DNA from: Thermoplasmata archaeon
GTDB lineage: Archaea > Thermoplasmatota > Thermoplasmata > Lutacidiplasmatales > UBA184
Assembly (NCBI GenBank): GCA_030040035.1
Contig: JASHUJ010000015.1
Location: 1-16,431 of the forward strand
Direction of reading: 5' to 3'
DNA length: 16,431 nt
Translations under genes and position numbers: made by a program
The notes under the pieces: generated by a model
Told to the model about the DNA's origin: nothing
Databases searched by the model: none
Seen by the model: the letters and a program-made list of their open reading frames with translations, nothing else
Part shown: piece by piece, positions 1-6,550 of the stretch
Layout: the number at the start of each line of letters is the position of its first letter
Position numbering within the stretch: position 1 is the first letter of the stretch

Positions 1-4
1 GCGA

Positions 5-265
5 TCAGTAGACCGGCTGATACCCGGTGCTCGGGGCGCGGGACTGGTTCGATCGGTAGTGCGGCGTCAGGTTGTGCCGCGCGAGGGACTGCCGGTCCCG
101 GAATCGTCGGCCGCACAGCGCGCAGACGAGCCCCGCCCGCTCCGACTCGGGGTTCATGGCGAGGCTGGCCTGCGGATCCCCGCCGTGGTGGCTCGCCTTC
201 ACGTGCCGCACCAGCTCGGCGGCCGAGCTGAACGACGCTCCGCAATCCGCACATTCTTCTGCCAT
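5..265 (-). CDS. Small protein with two C2H2 zinc fingers
   Basis: An 86-residue protein made almost entirely of two classical C2H2 fingers. Finger 1 is C5-x2-C8-x12-H21-x4-H26 and finger 2 is C48-x2-C51-x12-H64-x4-H69. Both keep the hydrophobic core: Phe four residues after the second Cys, and Leu three before the first His. The linker (about residues 28-46) is polar and flexible, and the C-terminal tail is basic and polar. Such proteins are expected to bind DNA or RNA, or a partner, in the cytoplasm; no target can be named. The ATG at 265 is preceded by a GGAGG-like site about 10 nt upstream. The gene lies 97 bp downstream of the GH15 gene on the same strand, so co-transcription is possible. 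The finger assignment is seen directly; a regulatory role is inferred. Confidence 0.85.
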   Translation of the reverse strand: MAEECADCGASFSSAAELVRHVKASHHGGDPQASLAMNPESERAGLVCALCGRRFRDRQSLARHNLTPHYRSNQSRAPSTGYQPVY

Positions 266-362
266 CTTCGTGGCCTCCGGGCCACCGGTCGCGAGCGGCG
301 TTCAAGTAGCCTTGTCCCATCTCGAGGCCCCGGACTTGCAGGGCCCTCCGGCGATCGCCGAA

Positions 363-2450
363 TTACGGATCGCTCGGCTCGGGCGATTGTCGAACCGAGC
401 CCCCGCGGCGGTCCCCCCGGAGGTCGCGCCGACCGGCCCGGGACCGGCGCCGCGGGGTCCGCCCCCGCGCGGGTTCCGCCGTCGCCAGCGCGATCGGCTC
501 GGACGACGGGGGCGGCCGCCGGTGGGCGACCCGGGCGAGGCCCGGATGCTGCTCGAGCACCGACCGCGGGATCGTCGCGAGACCGAGCGCGAGCGCGGCC
601 CGGAGCTGCGCGATGTGGCTGAACGCCTGGGGATAGTTGCCGAGCGGACGCAGTCGCTCGGGGTCGTACTCCTCCGCGAGGAGGCCGAGCGGGCTGGCGG
701 CCTCGAGGAGGAGCTCGAAGTTCCGACGCGCGCGCTCGCGCTCGCCCGCCCGGGCGAGGCACTCGACCAGCCAGAACGAGCATGGGAGGAACGCCCCCTC
801 CGGCCCCCCCGTGTGGCGGCTCGGTCGGAAGCGATGGACGAACGGACCGTCGCTGAGCTCCCGCTCGATCCCGAGGATCGTGCCCGCGATCCGCGGATCG
901 TCCGGAGCGAGGAACCCGACGAGCGGGATCCGCAGGTTCGCCGCATCCGGGACCCGCTCTTCGAACGATTGCACGAACATCTCGCGGCGCGCGTCGAAGC
1001 CGCGCGCGAGCACGAGCGCGCGGATCCGCTCGCGCTCGCGTTCCCACCGGACCACCGGCTCGTGGGAGCCGTACTGCCGACCGAGGAGGACCGCCCGATC
1101 GAGCGCGACCCAGGCCATCACCTTCGAGTGCACGTAGTGCGCGGGCCGGCTGCGGAGCTCCCAGATCCCCCGGTCGGGTTCGCGCCAGCGCCGGACGACC
1201 TCGTCCGCCAGCCGCTCGAGCAGCGCCCAGGTGCGGTCCAGCGCCTCGGGCTCGAACTCGGCGAGCAGGCGCGCGGCATCGAGGAGCTCGCCGTAGATGT
1301 CGAGCTGGAACTGGTGGGCGGCCGCGTTCCCCACGCGGACCGGCCGGGAGCCGAGGTAGCCCGCGAGATGCGGCAGGAAGTGCTCGGAGAGGTCCGTCTC
1401 GCCTCCGCTGCCGTACATGACGTTCAGGTGGTGCGGGTCGGTCGAGCGGTGCAGGGTGTCGACGGTCCAGCGCAAGAACGAGCTCGCCTCGAAGACGTGG
1501 CCCAACAGGGCGAACGTCTGGGCGGTGAACGCCGCGTCCCGGATCCAGACGTAGCGGTAGTCCCAGTTGCGCGTCCCGCCGGGCCACTCGGGGATCGAGG
1601 TCGTGGGCGCCGCGAGGAACGCGCCGGAATCCGCCCGGGAGAGGAGCTTCAGGGTGATCTCCGAGCGCTCCACCCAGGGATGCCAGCGTCCGGCGAGCAG
1701 ATGGATCGGGCTCTCGGGCGGGTGCACCCAGTCGGTCCAGTACTGTTCGGTCACCCGACGGAGCTCGGACGCCGGATCGCGCGTCGGCCGCTCCGCCCCC
1801 CACCAGAGCTCGAAGACCGCGCGGCCACCGTCCTCGAGGACCGTGCGGCCGCGAAGCCCGGCCGATGTCGCGCGCAGGATCCAGCCGGGTCGGACCGCCA
1901 CGGTCCCCGCCCGGGATCGTCCGAGCCAGCGCTCCCCCGCGGCCGACCACGTGGGCCGGATCTGCGCGTAGTCGGGCCGGGCGTCGATGATCGCGTCGAC
2001 GCCGACGCGCCCGCCGCTCGCCTCCACGGACCGGACGATCATCGGGGCGACCCCCGACTCGTTCGGCGGGACGACCGGCATGAAGTCGGTGACGTGGAGC
2101 GCCCGGTCGCCCTCCAGCGAGAACGTCGTCCGGACGATCGCCGTCGAGGGGAGGTACGCCTGCTGCGAACGGAACGCCTCCCGCGGCGCGATCTGGAAGT
2201 AGCCGCCCTTCGCCCGGTCGAGGATCCGGGCGAAGGTGGACGGCGAGTCAAACCGGGGGAAGCACGCCCAATCGATCGATCCGAACCGGGAGGTGAGCGC
2301 CGCCGTGGCGAGGTCGCCGATCAGGGCGTAGTCGTAGATGGAGGGCGATCGCCCGGAGTCCGGGGGCGACCGGGCCGGGATCCGTTTCGAGGGCGAGGGG
2401 CGGGCGGGTGACCGGCCCGCGCCGGTCCTCGTGCCCCCCGTGCTCCCCAC
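363..2450 (-). CDS. GH15 family glycoside hydrolase (glucoamylase or trehalase)
   Basis: The protein matches the archaeal/bacterial GH15 layout: an N-terminal beta-sandwich (about residues 37-245, opening with YDYALIGD and SIDWACFPRFDSP) and a catalytic (alpha/alpha)6 barrel (about 260-625). Barrel hallmarks are NWDYRYVWIRDA at 295-306, PVRVGNAAAHQFQLDIYGE at 370-388, IWELR with the probable general acid Glu431, GAFLPCSFWLVE at 552-563, LLAEEYDP with the probable general base Glu593 or Glu594, and GNYPQAFSH at 604-612. Family members cleave glucose from alpha-glucans, or cleave trehalose; GH15 trehalases are known from Thermoplasma, so the substrate is open. There is no signal peptide, so it is likely cytosolic. 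The Arg/Pro-rich tail (about 643-695) lies outside the domain. GTG 2450 is the only in-frame start after the upstream stop, but the first ~36 residues look non-domain (see finding). Confidence 0.93.
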   Translation of the reverse strand: MGSTGGTRTGAGRSPARPSPSKRIPARSPPDSGRSPSIYDYALIGDLATAALTSRFGSIDWACFPRFDSPSTFARILDRAKGGYFQIAPREAFRSQQAYLPSTAIVRTTFSLEGDRALHVTDFMPVVPPNESGVAPMIVRSVEASGGRVGVDAIIDARPDYAQIRPTWSAAGERWLGRSRAGTVAVRPGWILRATSAGLRGRTVLEDGGRAVFELWWGAERPTRDPASELRRVTEQYWTDWVHPPESPIHLLAGRWHPWVERSEITLKLLSRADSGAFLAAPTTSIPEWPGGTRNWDYRYVWIRDAAFTAQTFALLGHVFEASSFLRWTVDTLHRSTDPHHLNVMYGSGGETDLSEHFLPHLAGYLGSRPVRVGNAAAHQFQLDIYGELLDAARLLAEFEPEALDRTWALLERLADEVVRRWREPDRGIWELRSRPAHYVHSKVMAWVALDRAVLLGRQYGSHEPVVRWERERERIRALVLARGFDARREMFVQSFEERVPDAANLRIPLVGFLAPDDPRIAGTILGIERELSDGPFVHRFRPSRHTGGPEGAFLPCSFWLVECLARAGERERARRNFELLLEAASPLGLLAEEYDPERLRPLGNYPQAFSHIAQLRAALALGLATIPRSVLEQHPGLARVAHRRPPPSSEPIALATAEPARGRTPRRRSRAGRRDLRGDRRGGSVRQSPEPSDP

Positions 2451-2478
2451 GACCGTTCATCATCTCGCCCTCAGAAGA

Positions 2479-2488
2479 GTCTTTTCGC
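2479..2488 (-). promoter_or_regulatory. Possible TATA-like box upstream of the GH15 gene
   Basis: On the minus strand this reads GCGAAAAGAC, the most A-rich patch upstream of the GH15 gene. It is centred about 34 nt before GTG 2450 and about 21-24 nt before the out-of-frame ATGs at 2463 and 2460. It is a plausible archaeal TATA element, but weak in such GC-rich DNA. Confidence 0.3.
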
Positions 2489-2541
2489 TTCGGAGCGGCG
2501 CCGGCGCTCGATGGGGCGGGGGTCGGTGCGGCCCGTCCGCT

Positions 2542-2700
2542 TCAGATGATGAGCGCGACGAGGACCAGCAGCACCAGGATGGTGACGATCATCGTGATCT
2601 GATTCCAGCGCGCCATCCGATCGATCTTGGCCTCGATGCGCCCGAGTCGGTCGTTGGGATCGGTCGGCATCGGCGTCGCGGGCTGCGAGAATCCGAACAT
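2542..2700 (-). CDS. Small tail-anchored membrane protein (52 aa)
   Basis: A 52-residue protein of unknown function. Residues 1-15 are Pro-rich and polar. Residues 16-33 are charged and amphipathic and could form a short helix or coiled coil. Residues 34-52 are an almost pure Ile/Val/Leu/Met transmembrane segment running to the C-terminus, so the protein looks tail-anchored with its N-terminus in the cytoplasm. ATG 2700 is chosen because a TGAAATGG box lies about 26 nt upstream, the leaderless spacing; ATG 2670 (42 aa) is an alternative. It sits between the sedolisin gene (73 bp upstream) and the GH15 gene (91 bp downstream), on the same strand. The hydrophobic segment and its third-position G/C bias support real coding. 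No family was recognised. Confidence 0.65.
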   Translation of the reverse strand: MFGFSQPATPMPTDPNDRLGRIEAKIDRMARWNQITMIVTILVLLVLVALII

Positions 2701-2721
2701 GCGTTCTGAGAGCGTTCGGGC

Positions 2722-2729
2722 CCATTTCA
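2722..2729 (-). promoter_or_regulatory. TATA-like box for the 52-aa membrane protein
   Basis: Minus-strand TGAAATGG is centred about 26 nt upstream of ATG 2700, the spacing expected for a leaderless archaeal transcript. It is one of the few A/T-rich patches in this gap. Confidence 0.4.
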
Positions 2730-2773
2730 CCCTTTCATCGACCGGAGGAATCCGAGCCAGTGTCGCCCGTGGC

Positions 2774-4366
2774 TCACGGAGCGGCGCCCCCGGCGCCCGA
2801 CGTCCGCAGGGCGGCGAGCAGCGCGGCACCTTGCGGAGAGCCGAGGCCGGTGCACGGGTTCCAGCCGGGCCCGGCGGAATAGCCATCGTTGTTCCCGCTC
2901 GTGATCGCGCGGAACGAGGCGGCCACGCCGGTCGGGTACAGGAGGGGATTCGCGTAGCCGAGGGGCTTGCCCAGCGACTCGGACAGCCGCGCGATCAAGG
3001 CGCCCCACAGCGGCGCGACGGCGCTGGTCCCCCCGATCACCGCGGCCGCCCCGTCGACGAACACCGCGTAGCCCGTCTCGGGATCCGCGTCCGCGGCGAC
3101 GTCCGGTACGCCCCGCCCCTCGAACCCGTTCGGCGCGCTCGGAACGTCGGCGTTCGACTGGTAGGACGGGAGTGGAAAGTCCTCGCTCACCCCACCCCCC
3201 GTGGCCCCTTCGTCCTCGCTGAGATCGTTCCACACGACCTCGGAAACGATCGTGGTGCCCGAGAGCTCGAGCCGGGTACCCCCGCAACCGAGCACGTAGG
3301 GGCTCGACGCGGGAAAGTCGACGGCGAGCGTGCCGGCGGGCTCGCCGTCGGACGCCCCCTGATCGCCGGCCGCCGCCAGGATCGTCAGCCCCATCGCCGC
3401 GCCGTCCTGGGCCGCGGTCTCGAGCGCGCCCCGGGCCTGGCCCGTCCAGCTCGACTCGGGCGAGCCCCAGCTCACCGAGACGACGGTGGGAGCGTGAGCG
3501 GCATCGTGGATCGCGGTCGAGAGCGCGTCGACGAACCCCTGCTCCGTGTTCGGTGCGAAGTAAACGGTGATCCGGGCCGACGGTGCGAGAGCTCCGACGA
3601 CCTCGAGGTCGAGCTCGACCTCGGCGTCGGGACCGTTCGGATCGCCGGTCGGGGCGTTCCCGGCCCCGTCGACTCCGACCGTCACGACGTTCGGGACCTC
3701 GAGCCCGAGACCTCCGAAGTACTCGGTAAGGTCCGACGCCGTGTATCCACCCCCGAACTCGAGGATCCCGATCGACGGGCTGGACCCCGCGACCGGCGGG
3801 GGGAACTGGTACGCGCTCGCGACCTCGGGAAGCGAGTAGCCCGAGGCTTGGGGATCGGTGTTCCGGCGGAAGTGGGGGCGCAGGACCGGCCGTGAGTCGA
3901 GCCCGAACACCCCCGTGACCAGACCGGCGAGGGGAGCGGGGAGTCGGACGGGCCCTTGTGGTCCACGGTACGGCACCGTCGGATGATCGAATCGTAGGAT
4001 CTCGACCCCGAAGGCTCGACCGAGATCCGAAACTCTTCCGTGAAGCCGGACCGCACGACCGAGGGAGCCCGGGGGACGGAGGGTCAGGCCGTGAAGCCGG
4101 GCGAACTCTCGGAGAGCCTCGAGCTCCGTGGGCGCGATGCCAAATCGTCGATCGAACTCGGCGCGTGTGAGGTAGACCCGTCGACCCAGATCGGGGCCGA
4201 GCGGCCCGACCCCTCCGGACCCCGTCGAGCCTGGCGGGGTACGCCGGAGGAGGAGCGTCAGTTCGATTTCCTCCTCGGGCGACCAGGGTCCGACCGACCG
4301 TGCGCCCGGGACGGGGGGAAGCCAGCTACCCGCGAGCTCGACCGGACCCGGGAGACGTTCTGCCAT
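2774..4366 (-). CDS. Kumamolisin-like sedolisin (S53 serine-carboxyl peptidase)
   Basis: A 530-residue acid protease precursor, colinear with kumamolisin. The activation prodomain spans about residues 1-172 (ELTLLLRR, GVEILRFDHPTVPYRGPQG, LDSRPVLRPHFRRN) and the catalytic domain about 177-520. The serine-carboxyl set is present: Glu249 and Asp253 in EVELDLE, oxyanion Asp335 in AAAGDQG, nucleophile Ser448 in GGTSAVAPLW, and substrate-site Trp300 in SWG. It should cleave peptides or proteins at low pH after autoprocessing. The two side-chain Ca ligands of kumamolisin (Asp316 and Asp338) align with Ala487 (FRAIT) and Asn503 (GWNPCTG), which is unusual. There is no obvious signal peptide; kumamolisin precursors also lack one. 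ATG 4366 has GAGGGG about 7 nt upstream and a TATA-like box about 45 nt upstream. An S53 identity is very secure. Confidence 0.97.
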   Translation of the reverse strand: MAERLPGPVELAGSWLPPVPGARSVGPWSPEEEIELTLLLRRTPPGSTGSGGVGPLGPDLGRRVYLTRAEFDRRFGIAPTELEALREFARLHGLTLRPPGSLGRAVRLHGRVSDLGRAFGVEILRFDHPTVPYRGPQGPVRLPAPLAGLVTGVFGLDSRPVLRPHFRRNTDPQASGYSLPEVASAYQFPPPVAGSSPSIGILEFGGGYTASDLTEYFGGLGLEVPNVVTVGVDGAGNAPTGDPNGPDAEVELDLEVVGALAPSARITVYFAPNTEQGFVDALSTAIHDAAHAPTVVSVSWGSPESSWTGQARGALETAAQDGAAMGLTILAAAGDQGASDGEPAGTLAVDFPASSPYVLGCGGTRLELSGTTIVSEVVWNDLSEDEGATGGGVSEDFPLPSYQSNADVPSAPNGFEGRGVPDVAADADPETGYAVFVDGAAAVIGGTSAVAPLWGALIARLSESLGKPLGYANPLLYPTGVAASFRAITSGNNDGYSAGPGWNPCTGLGSPQGAALLAALRTSGAGGAAP

Positions 4367-4405
4367 GTTTCGACCCCTCGACTGACCGGGCTAGAGGCGC
4401 GAGGT

Positions 4406-4416
4406 CCCTATAGTAC
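4406..4416 (-). promoter_or_regulatory. TATA-like box upstream of the sedolisin gene
   Basis: Minus-strand GTACTATAGGG lies about 45 nt upstream of ATG 4366, which would leave a roughly 20-nt leader containing the GAGGGG ribosome-binding site. It suggests the sedolisin gene is transcribed independently of the gene 132 bp upstream. Confidence 0.5.
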
Positions 4417-4498
4417 GTCGCGCGACCGCGCCCGAGGTCCTGGGCGCGGGCACCGGGCCCGAGCTACGGAAGCCGGTCGGTCGCTCCCGGCGGGAGTC

Positions 4499-5758
4499 CT
4501 ACGTCGCCGCCGGTCCGTGCGATTCGCGGCAGGTGAAGCACCGCCCGTCCGCTCCCGAGAGGAACGCGATGCCGAGGCAATCCCGGCACATCGGCTGGCC
4601 GCACTGCGGGCAATCGACCCAGGATCGGAATCCCGCGACCTTGCGCGCGCACATCGCGCAGACCGCCTCGTGGGAGTAACGCCGAGCAGAGCGCGAGCGC
4701 GCTGGGGTGGGCTTCCTCGGGGTCGCACCCCGCCCGCTGCGCAAGTGCGGGGGAGTCGGGTTCATCGCCTCGAGGTAGACCTGATGGTCGATCGAGTCGA
4801 GCGTCGGCAGGAGGCCCGTCGGGCCGGCCACGTAGGGGCCGGATTCGCCGAGCGCTGCCACCTTGGCCGCTTCGAGTTCCCAGGCCGGCGGGACCGGCGG
4901 AAGCGGGGGAGTCGGCGCCGGAGGTACCGAGACCGGTGGAGCGGACGGAGTCGGCTCGGGCGGCGGGGGAGGCGCCCCCGCGGGAGAGACGACGGGGGCG
5001 ATCGCCGAGGGGGGACTCGGGGTGTTGAAGGCGACCGCGTCGAACGCCGCATCGGTCGGGAACAGTTCCTCGAGCTCGAGCTCGGTGAACGGCTGGGTGC
5101 GTGTGGGCGCCGCCGGCCGGGCGACGGGGGGCGCCGGGGGGGGCGTCCCGGTCGCTTCCGCCGGTGAGCTGAGAACGAGTTCGCGTCGACCGGGCGCGAG
5201 GAAGACGAGGTCCTCGTCCCGGGAGGCGAACGGGGCGATCGCTCCCGATCTCGCCGGGAAGTACCACGCCTCGGCGACCGGCCCGGAGAGGTCGACCCCC
5301 AGCGGCCGGGACTTTGGCGCGGTCCACTGGTGCCAGAGGTCCTCGCTCGAGCGCAGGGCGGCGGAAACGGCCGCCCTCCCGAGCCCGCTGTGGGGCCGGT
5401 GCCCGGCGGCGTGGAGGGGGGAGATCGGCGGGGCGGGCGGCAACGGAAGGGGCGCCGGAGTGATCGGGAGCGGGCGAGCGGCCGGGGGGCCGGTGGGGGA
5501 GGGGGACTTCCGCGCCGGAACGGTCTCCTGCCACGCGAGATAGCCGAACGAGGTCAGCAAGGCGCCGAGGCCGGCCGCGAGGAGCGTCCAATACATCGCG
5601 GGTCCCGTGCCCTTCCAGTCGCCGAGCAGGACGAGCGAGCCGAGCGTCACCGCGCAACTGCCGACGACGGGCAGCACGTACCGGTGGGAGAAGTGGGTGA
5701 GTCGATGCGAGGGAGAGCTCCTCGCGGGGAGGTTCGCGGTCGAGGATGGCTCCTGCAC
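4499..5758 (-). CDS. Two-TM membrane protein with Pro-rich linker and C-terminal eight-Cys zinc module
   Basis: With the GTG 5758 start this is a 419-residue protein. Two hydrophobic helices (about residues 28-46 and 55-75) form a membrane hairpin. A Pro/Ala-rich stretch follows, then a soluble patch (about 140-195) containing DLWHQW and EDLVFLAPGRRELVLSS, and a second long Pro-rich linker. The C-terminal module has four CxxC pairs: C367/C370, C383/C386, C391/C394 and C407/C410. The spacers are x12, x4 and x12, a symmetric pattern like cross-brace (RING/FYVE-type) or double zinc-ribbon folds. The function is unknown; an anchored scaffold or sensor is an inference. The frame stays open to 5965, but upstream residues look non-coding and would run through the divergent promoter region. 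GTG 5758 follows a TATA-like box at 5789-5800 and is preferred. Confidence 0.8.
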   Translation of the reverse strand: MQEPSSTANLPARSSPSHRLTHFSHRYVLPVVGSCAVTLGSLVLLGDWKGTGPAMYWTLLAAGLGALLTSFGYLAWQETVPARKSPSPTGPPAARPLPITPAPLPLPPAPPISPLHAAGHRPHSGLGRAAVSAALRSSEDLWHQWTAPKSRPLGVDLSGPVAEAWYFPARSGAIAPFASRDEDLVFLAPGRRELVLSSPAEATGTPPPAPPVARPAAPTRTQPFTELELEELFPTDAAFDAVAFNTPSPPSAIAPVVSPAGAPPPPPEPTPSAPPVSVPPAPTPPLPPVPPAWELEAAKVAALGESGPYVAGPTGLLPTLDSIDHQVYLEAMNPTPPHLRSGRGATPRKPTPARSRSARRYSHEAVCAMCARKVAGFRSWVDCPQCGQPMCRDCLGIAFLSGADGRCFTCRESHGPAAT

Positions 5759-5788
5759 GACAGATCGAGTAAGCTCCGGAGTTGAGGG

Positions 5789-5800
5789 GATTAATCTATC
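5789..5800 (-). promoter_or_regulatory. TATA-like box for the eight-Cys membrane protein gene
   Basis: Minus-strand GATAGATTAATC is the most A/T-rich 12-mer in the divergent gap. It lies 31-42 nt upstream of GTG 5758, giving a very short leader and supporting that start over the upstream open frame. Confidence 0.55.
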
Positions 5801-5925
5801 GAGACACGGGAAGCGGCTTCGCGGGAAAGCCGTGGATTTGGGCTCGCACCCACTCCCGGAAGCGTGCGAACGCGCGATCCCTACCGGCGCGCTCGGCGAC
5901 GTTCCGGAGATTCCGGGGACGAGGG

Positions 5926-5933
5926 TCTTAAGC
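5926..5933 (+). promoter_or_regulatory. TATA-like box for the VOC gene at 5964
   Basis: TCTTAAGC is centred about 34 nt upstream of ATG 5964, implying a leader of roughly 8 nt. The alternative ATG 5943 would lie only about 13 nt from this box, which argues against it. Confidence 0.45.
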
Positions 5934-5963
5934 CGGAACCGGATGGTCCCGCGCGAGGATCCC

Positions 5964-6380
5964 ATGGTCGTGAAGACGATCGTTCACTTCGAGATCCCGG
6001 CGACGGATGTGGAGAGGCTCGCTGAATTCTACCGGCGCGTGTTCGGTTGGGAGATCGAGAAGGGGCCGATGCCCGACATGGAGTACTGGCTCATCTCGAC
6101 CGGGCCGCAAGGAGAGAGCGTCGGCGGCGGCATGTATCGCAAGATGCGCCCCACCGACCAGCCCCGGAACTTCGTGATGGTCGACGCGATCGACGAGGCG
6201 ATCCGCGCGTTCACGGACGCCGGCGGGACCGAGGCGGTCGGCAAGATGGAAGTGCCGGGCATGGGCTGGAGCTACATCGGGGCCGATCCCGAAGGGAACC
6301 TCATCGGTCTGTTCCAAGCGACCTCGCCGGGACCGCCACCGGGACGTCGTCGCCGCGCTCGATCCTCGCCGCCGAAGTGA
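5964..6380 (+). CDS. VOC-superfamily protein (glyoxalase-like, COG3324 type)
   Basis: A 138-residue protein with two beta-alpha-beta-beta-beta modules of the vicinal oxygen chelate fold. Module 1 covers about residues 1-60 (VHFEIPATDVERLAEFYRR, VFGWEIEKG, YWLIST). Module 2 covers about 70-122 (NFVMVDAIDEAIRAFTDAGG, GWSYIGADPEGNLIGLFQ). This arrangement is typical of proteins annotated as predicted lactoylglutathione-lyase-related enzymes. The substrate is unknown, and glyoxalase I activity should not be assumed. The last 16 residues are Pro/Arg/Lys-rich and lie outside the fold. ATG 5964 is chosen over ATG 5943 because GAGGAT lies about 5 nt before it and the promoter spacing fits. The gene is divergent from the eight-Cys membrane protein gene. 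Confidence 0.9.
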   Translation: MVVKTIVHFEIPATDVERLAEFYRRVFGWEIEKGPMPDMEYWLISTGPQGESVGGGMYRKMRPTDQPRNFVMVDAIDEAIRAFTDAGGTEAVGKMEVPGMGWSYIGADPEGNLIGLFQATSPGPPPGRRRRARSSPPK

Positions 6381-6463
6381 GCCGGGTCCGTTCGGCGCCT
6401 CGCGCGCCGTCGGAAGCCGCCCGACCGGCGTCCCGGCGGTCGGAGCGCTTCCTGTGACTCGGA

Positions 6464-6474
6464 AGAACTATACC
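6464..6474 (+). promoter_or_regulatory. TATA-like box upstream of the 290-aa hypothetical gene
   Basis: AGAACTATACC is an isolated A/T-rich element in a GC-rich gap. It lies about 80 nt before GTG 6551, so a transcript from it would carry a leader of about 55 nt; this is unusually long compared with its neighbours. Confidence 0.45.
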
Positions 6475-6550
6475 CCGAACGAAACCAGAATCTCCGCGCG
6501 CCGAGAGACTCCGCGTCCAACCGGAGCACCGGCGGGCAGGCGACGAGAGC

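Noticed and set aside
72..2411. A 779-codon plus-strand open frame antisense to the GH15 gene
   Set aside because: It is the mirror of GH15 coding in GC-rich DNA, is rich in Arg/Pro/Glu without domain structure, and the GH15 motifs on the other strand are unambiguous.
4040..5167. Long plus-strand frame across the sedolisin start and the eight-Cys gene
   Set aside because: Low-complexity Arg/Gly-rich translation crossing two well-supported minus-strand genes and a promoter.
5759..5965. N-terminal extension of the eight-Cys protein to 5965
   Set aside because: It would run through the divergent promoter region, including the A/T-rich box at 5789-5800, and has no recognisable domain; the GTG 5758 start fits the promoter.
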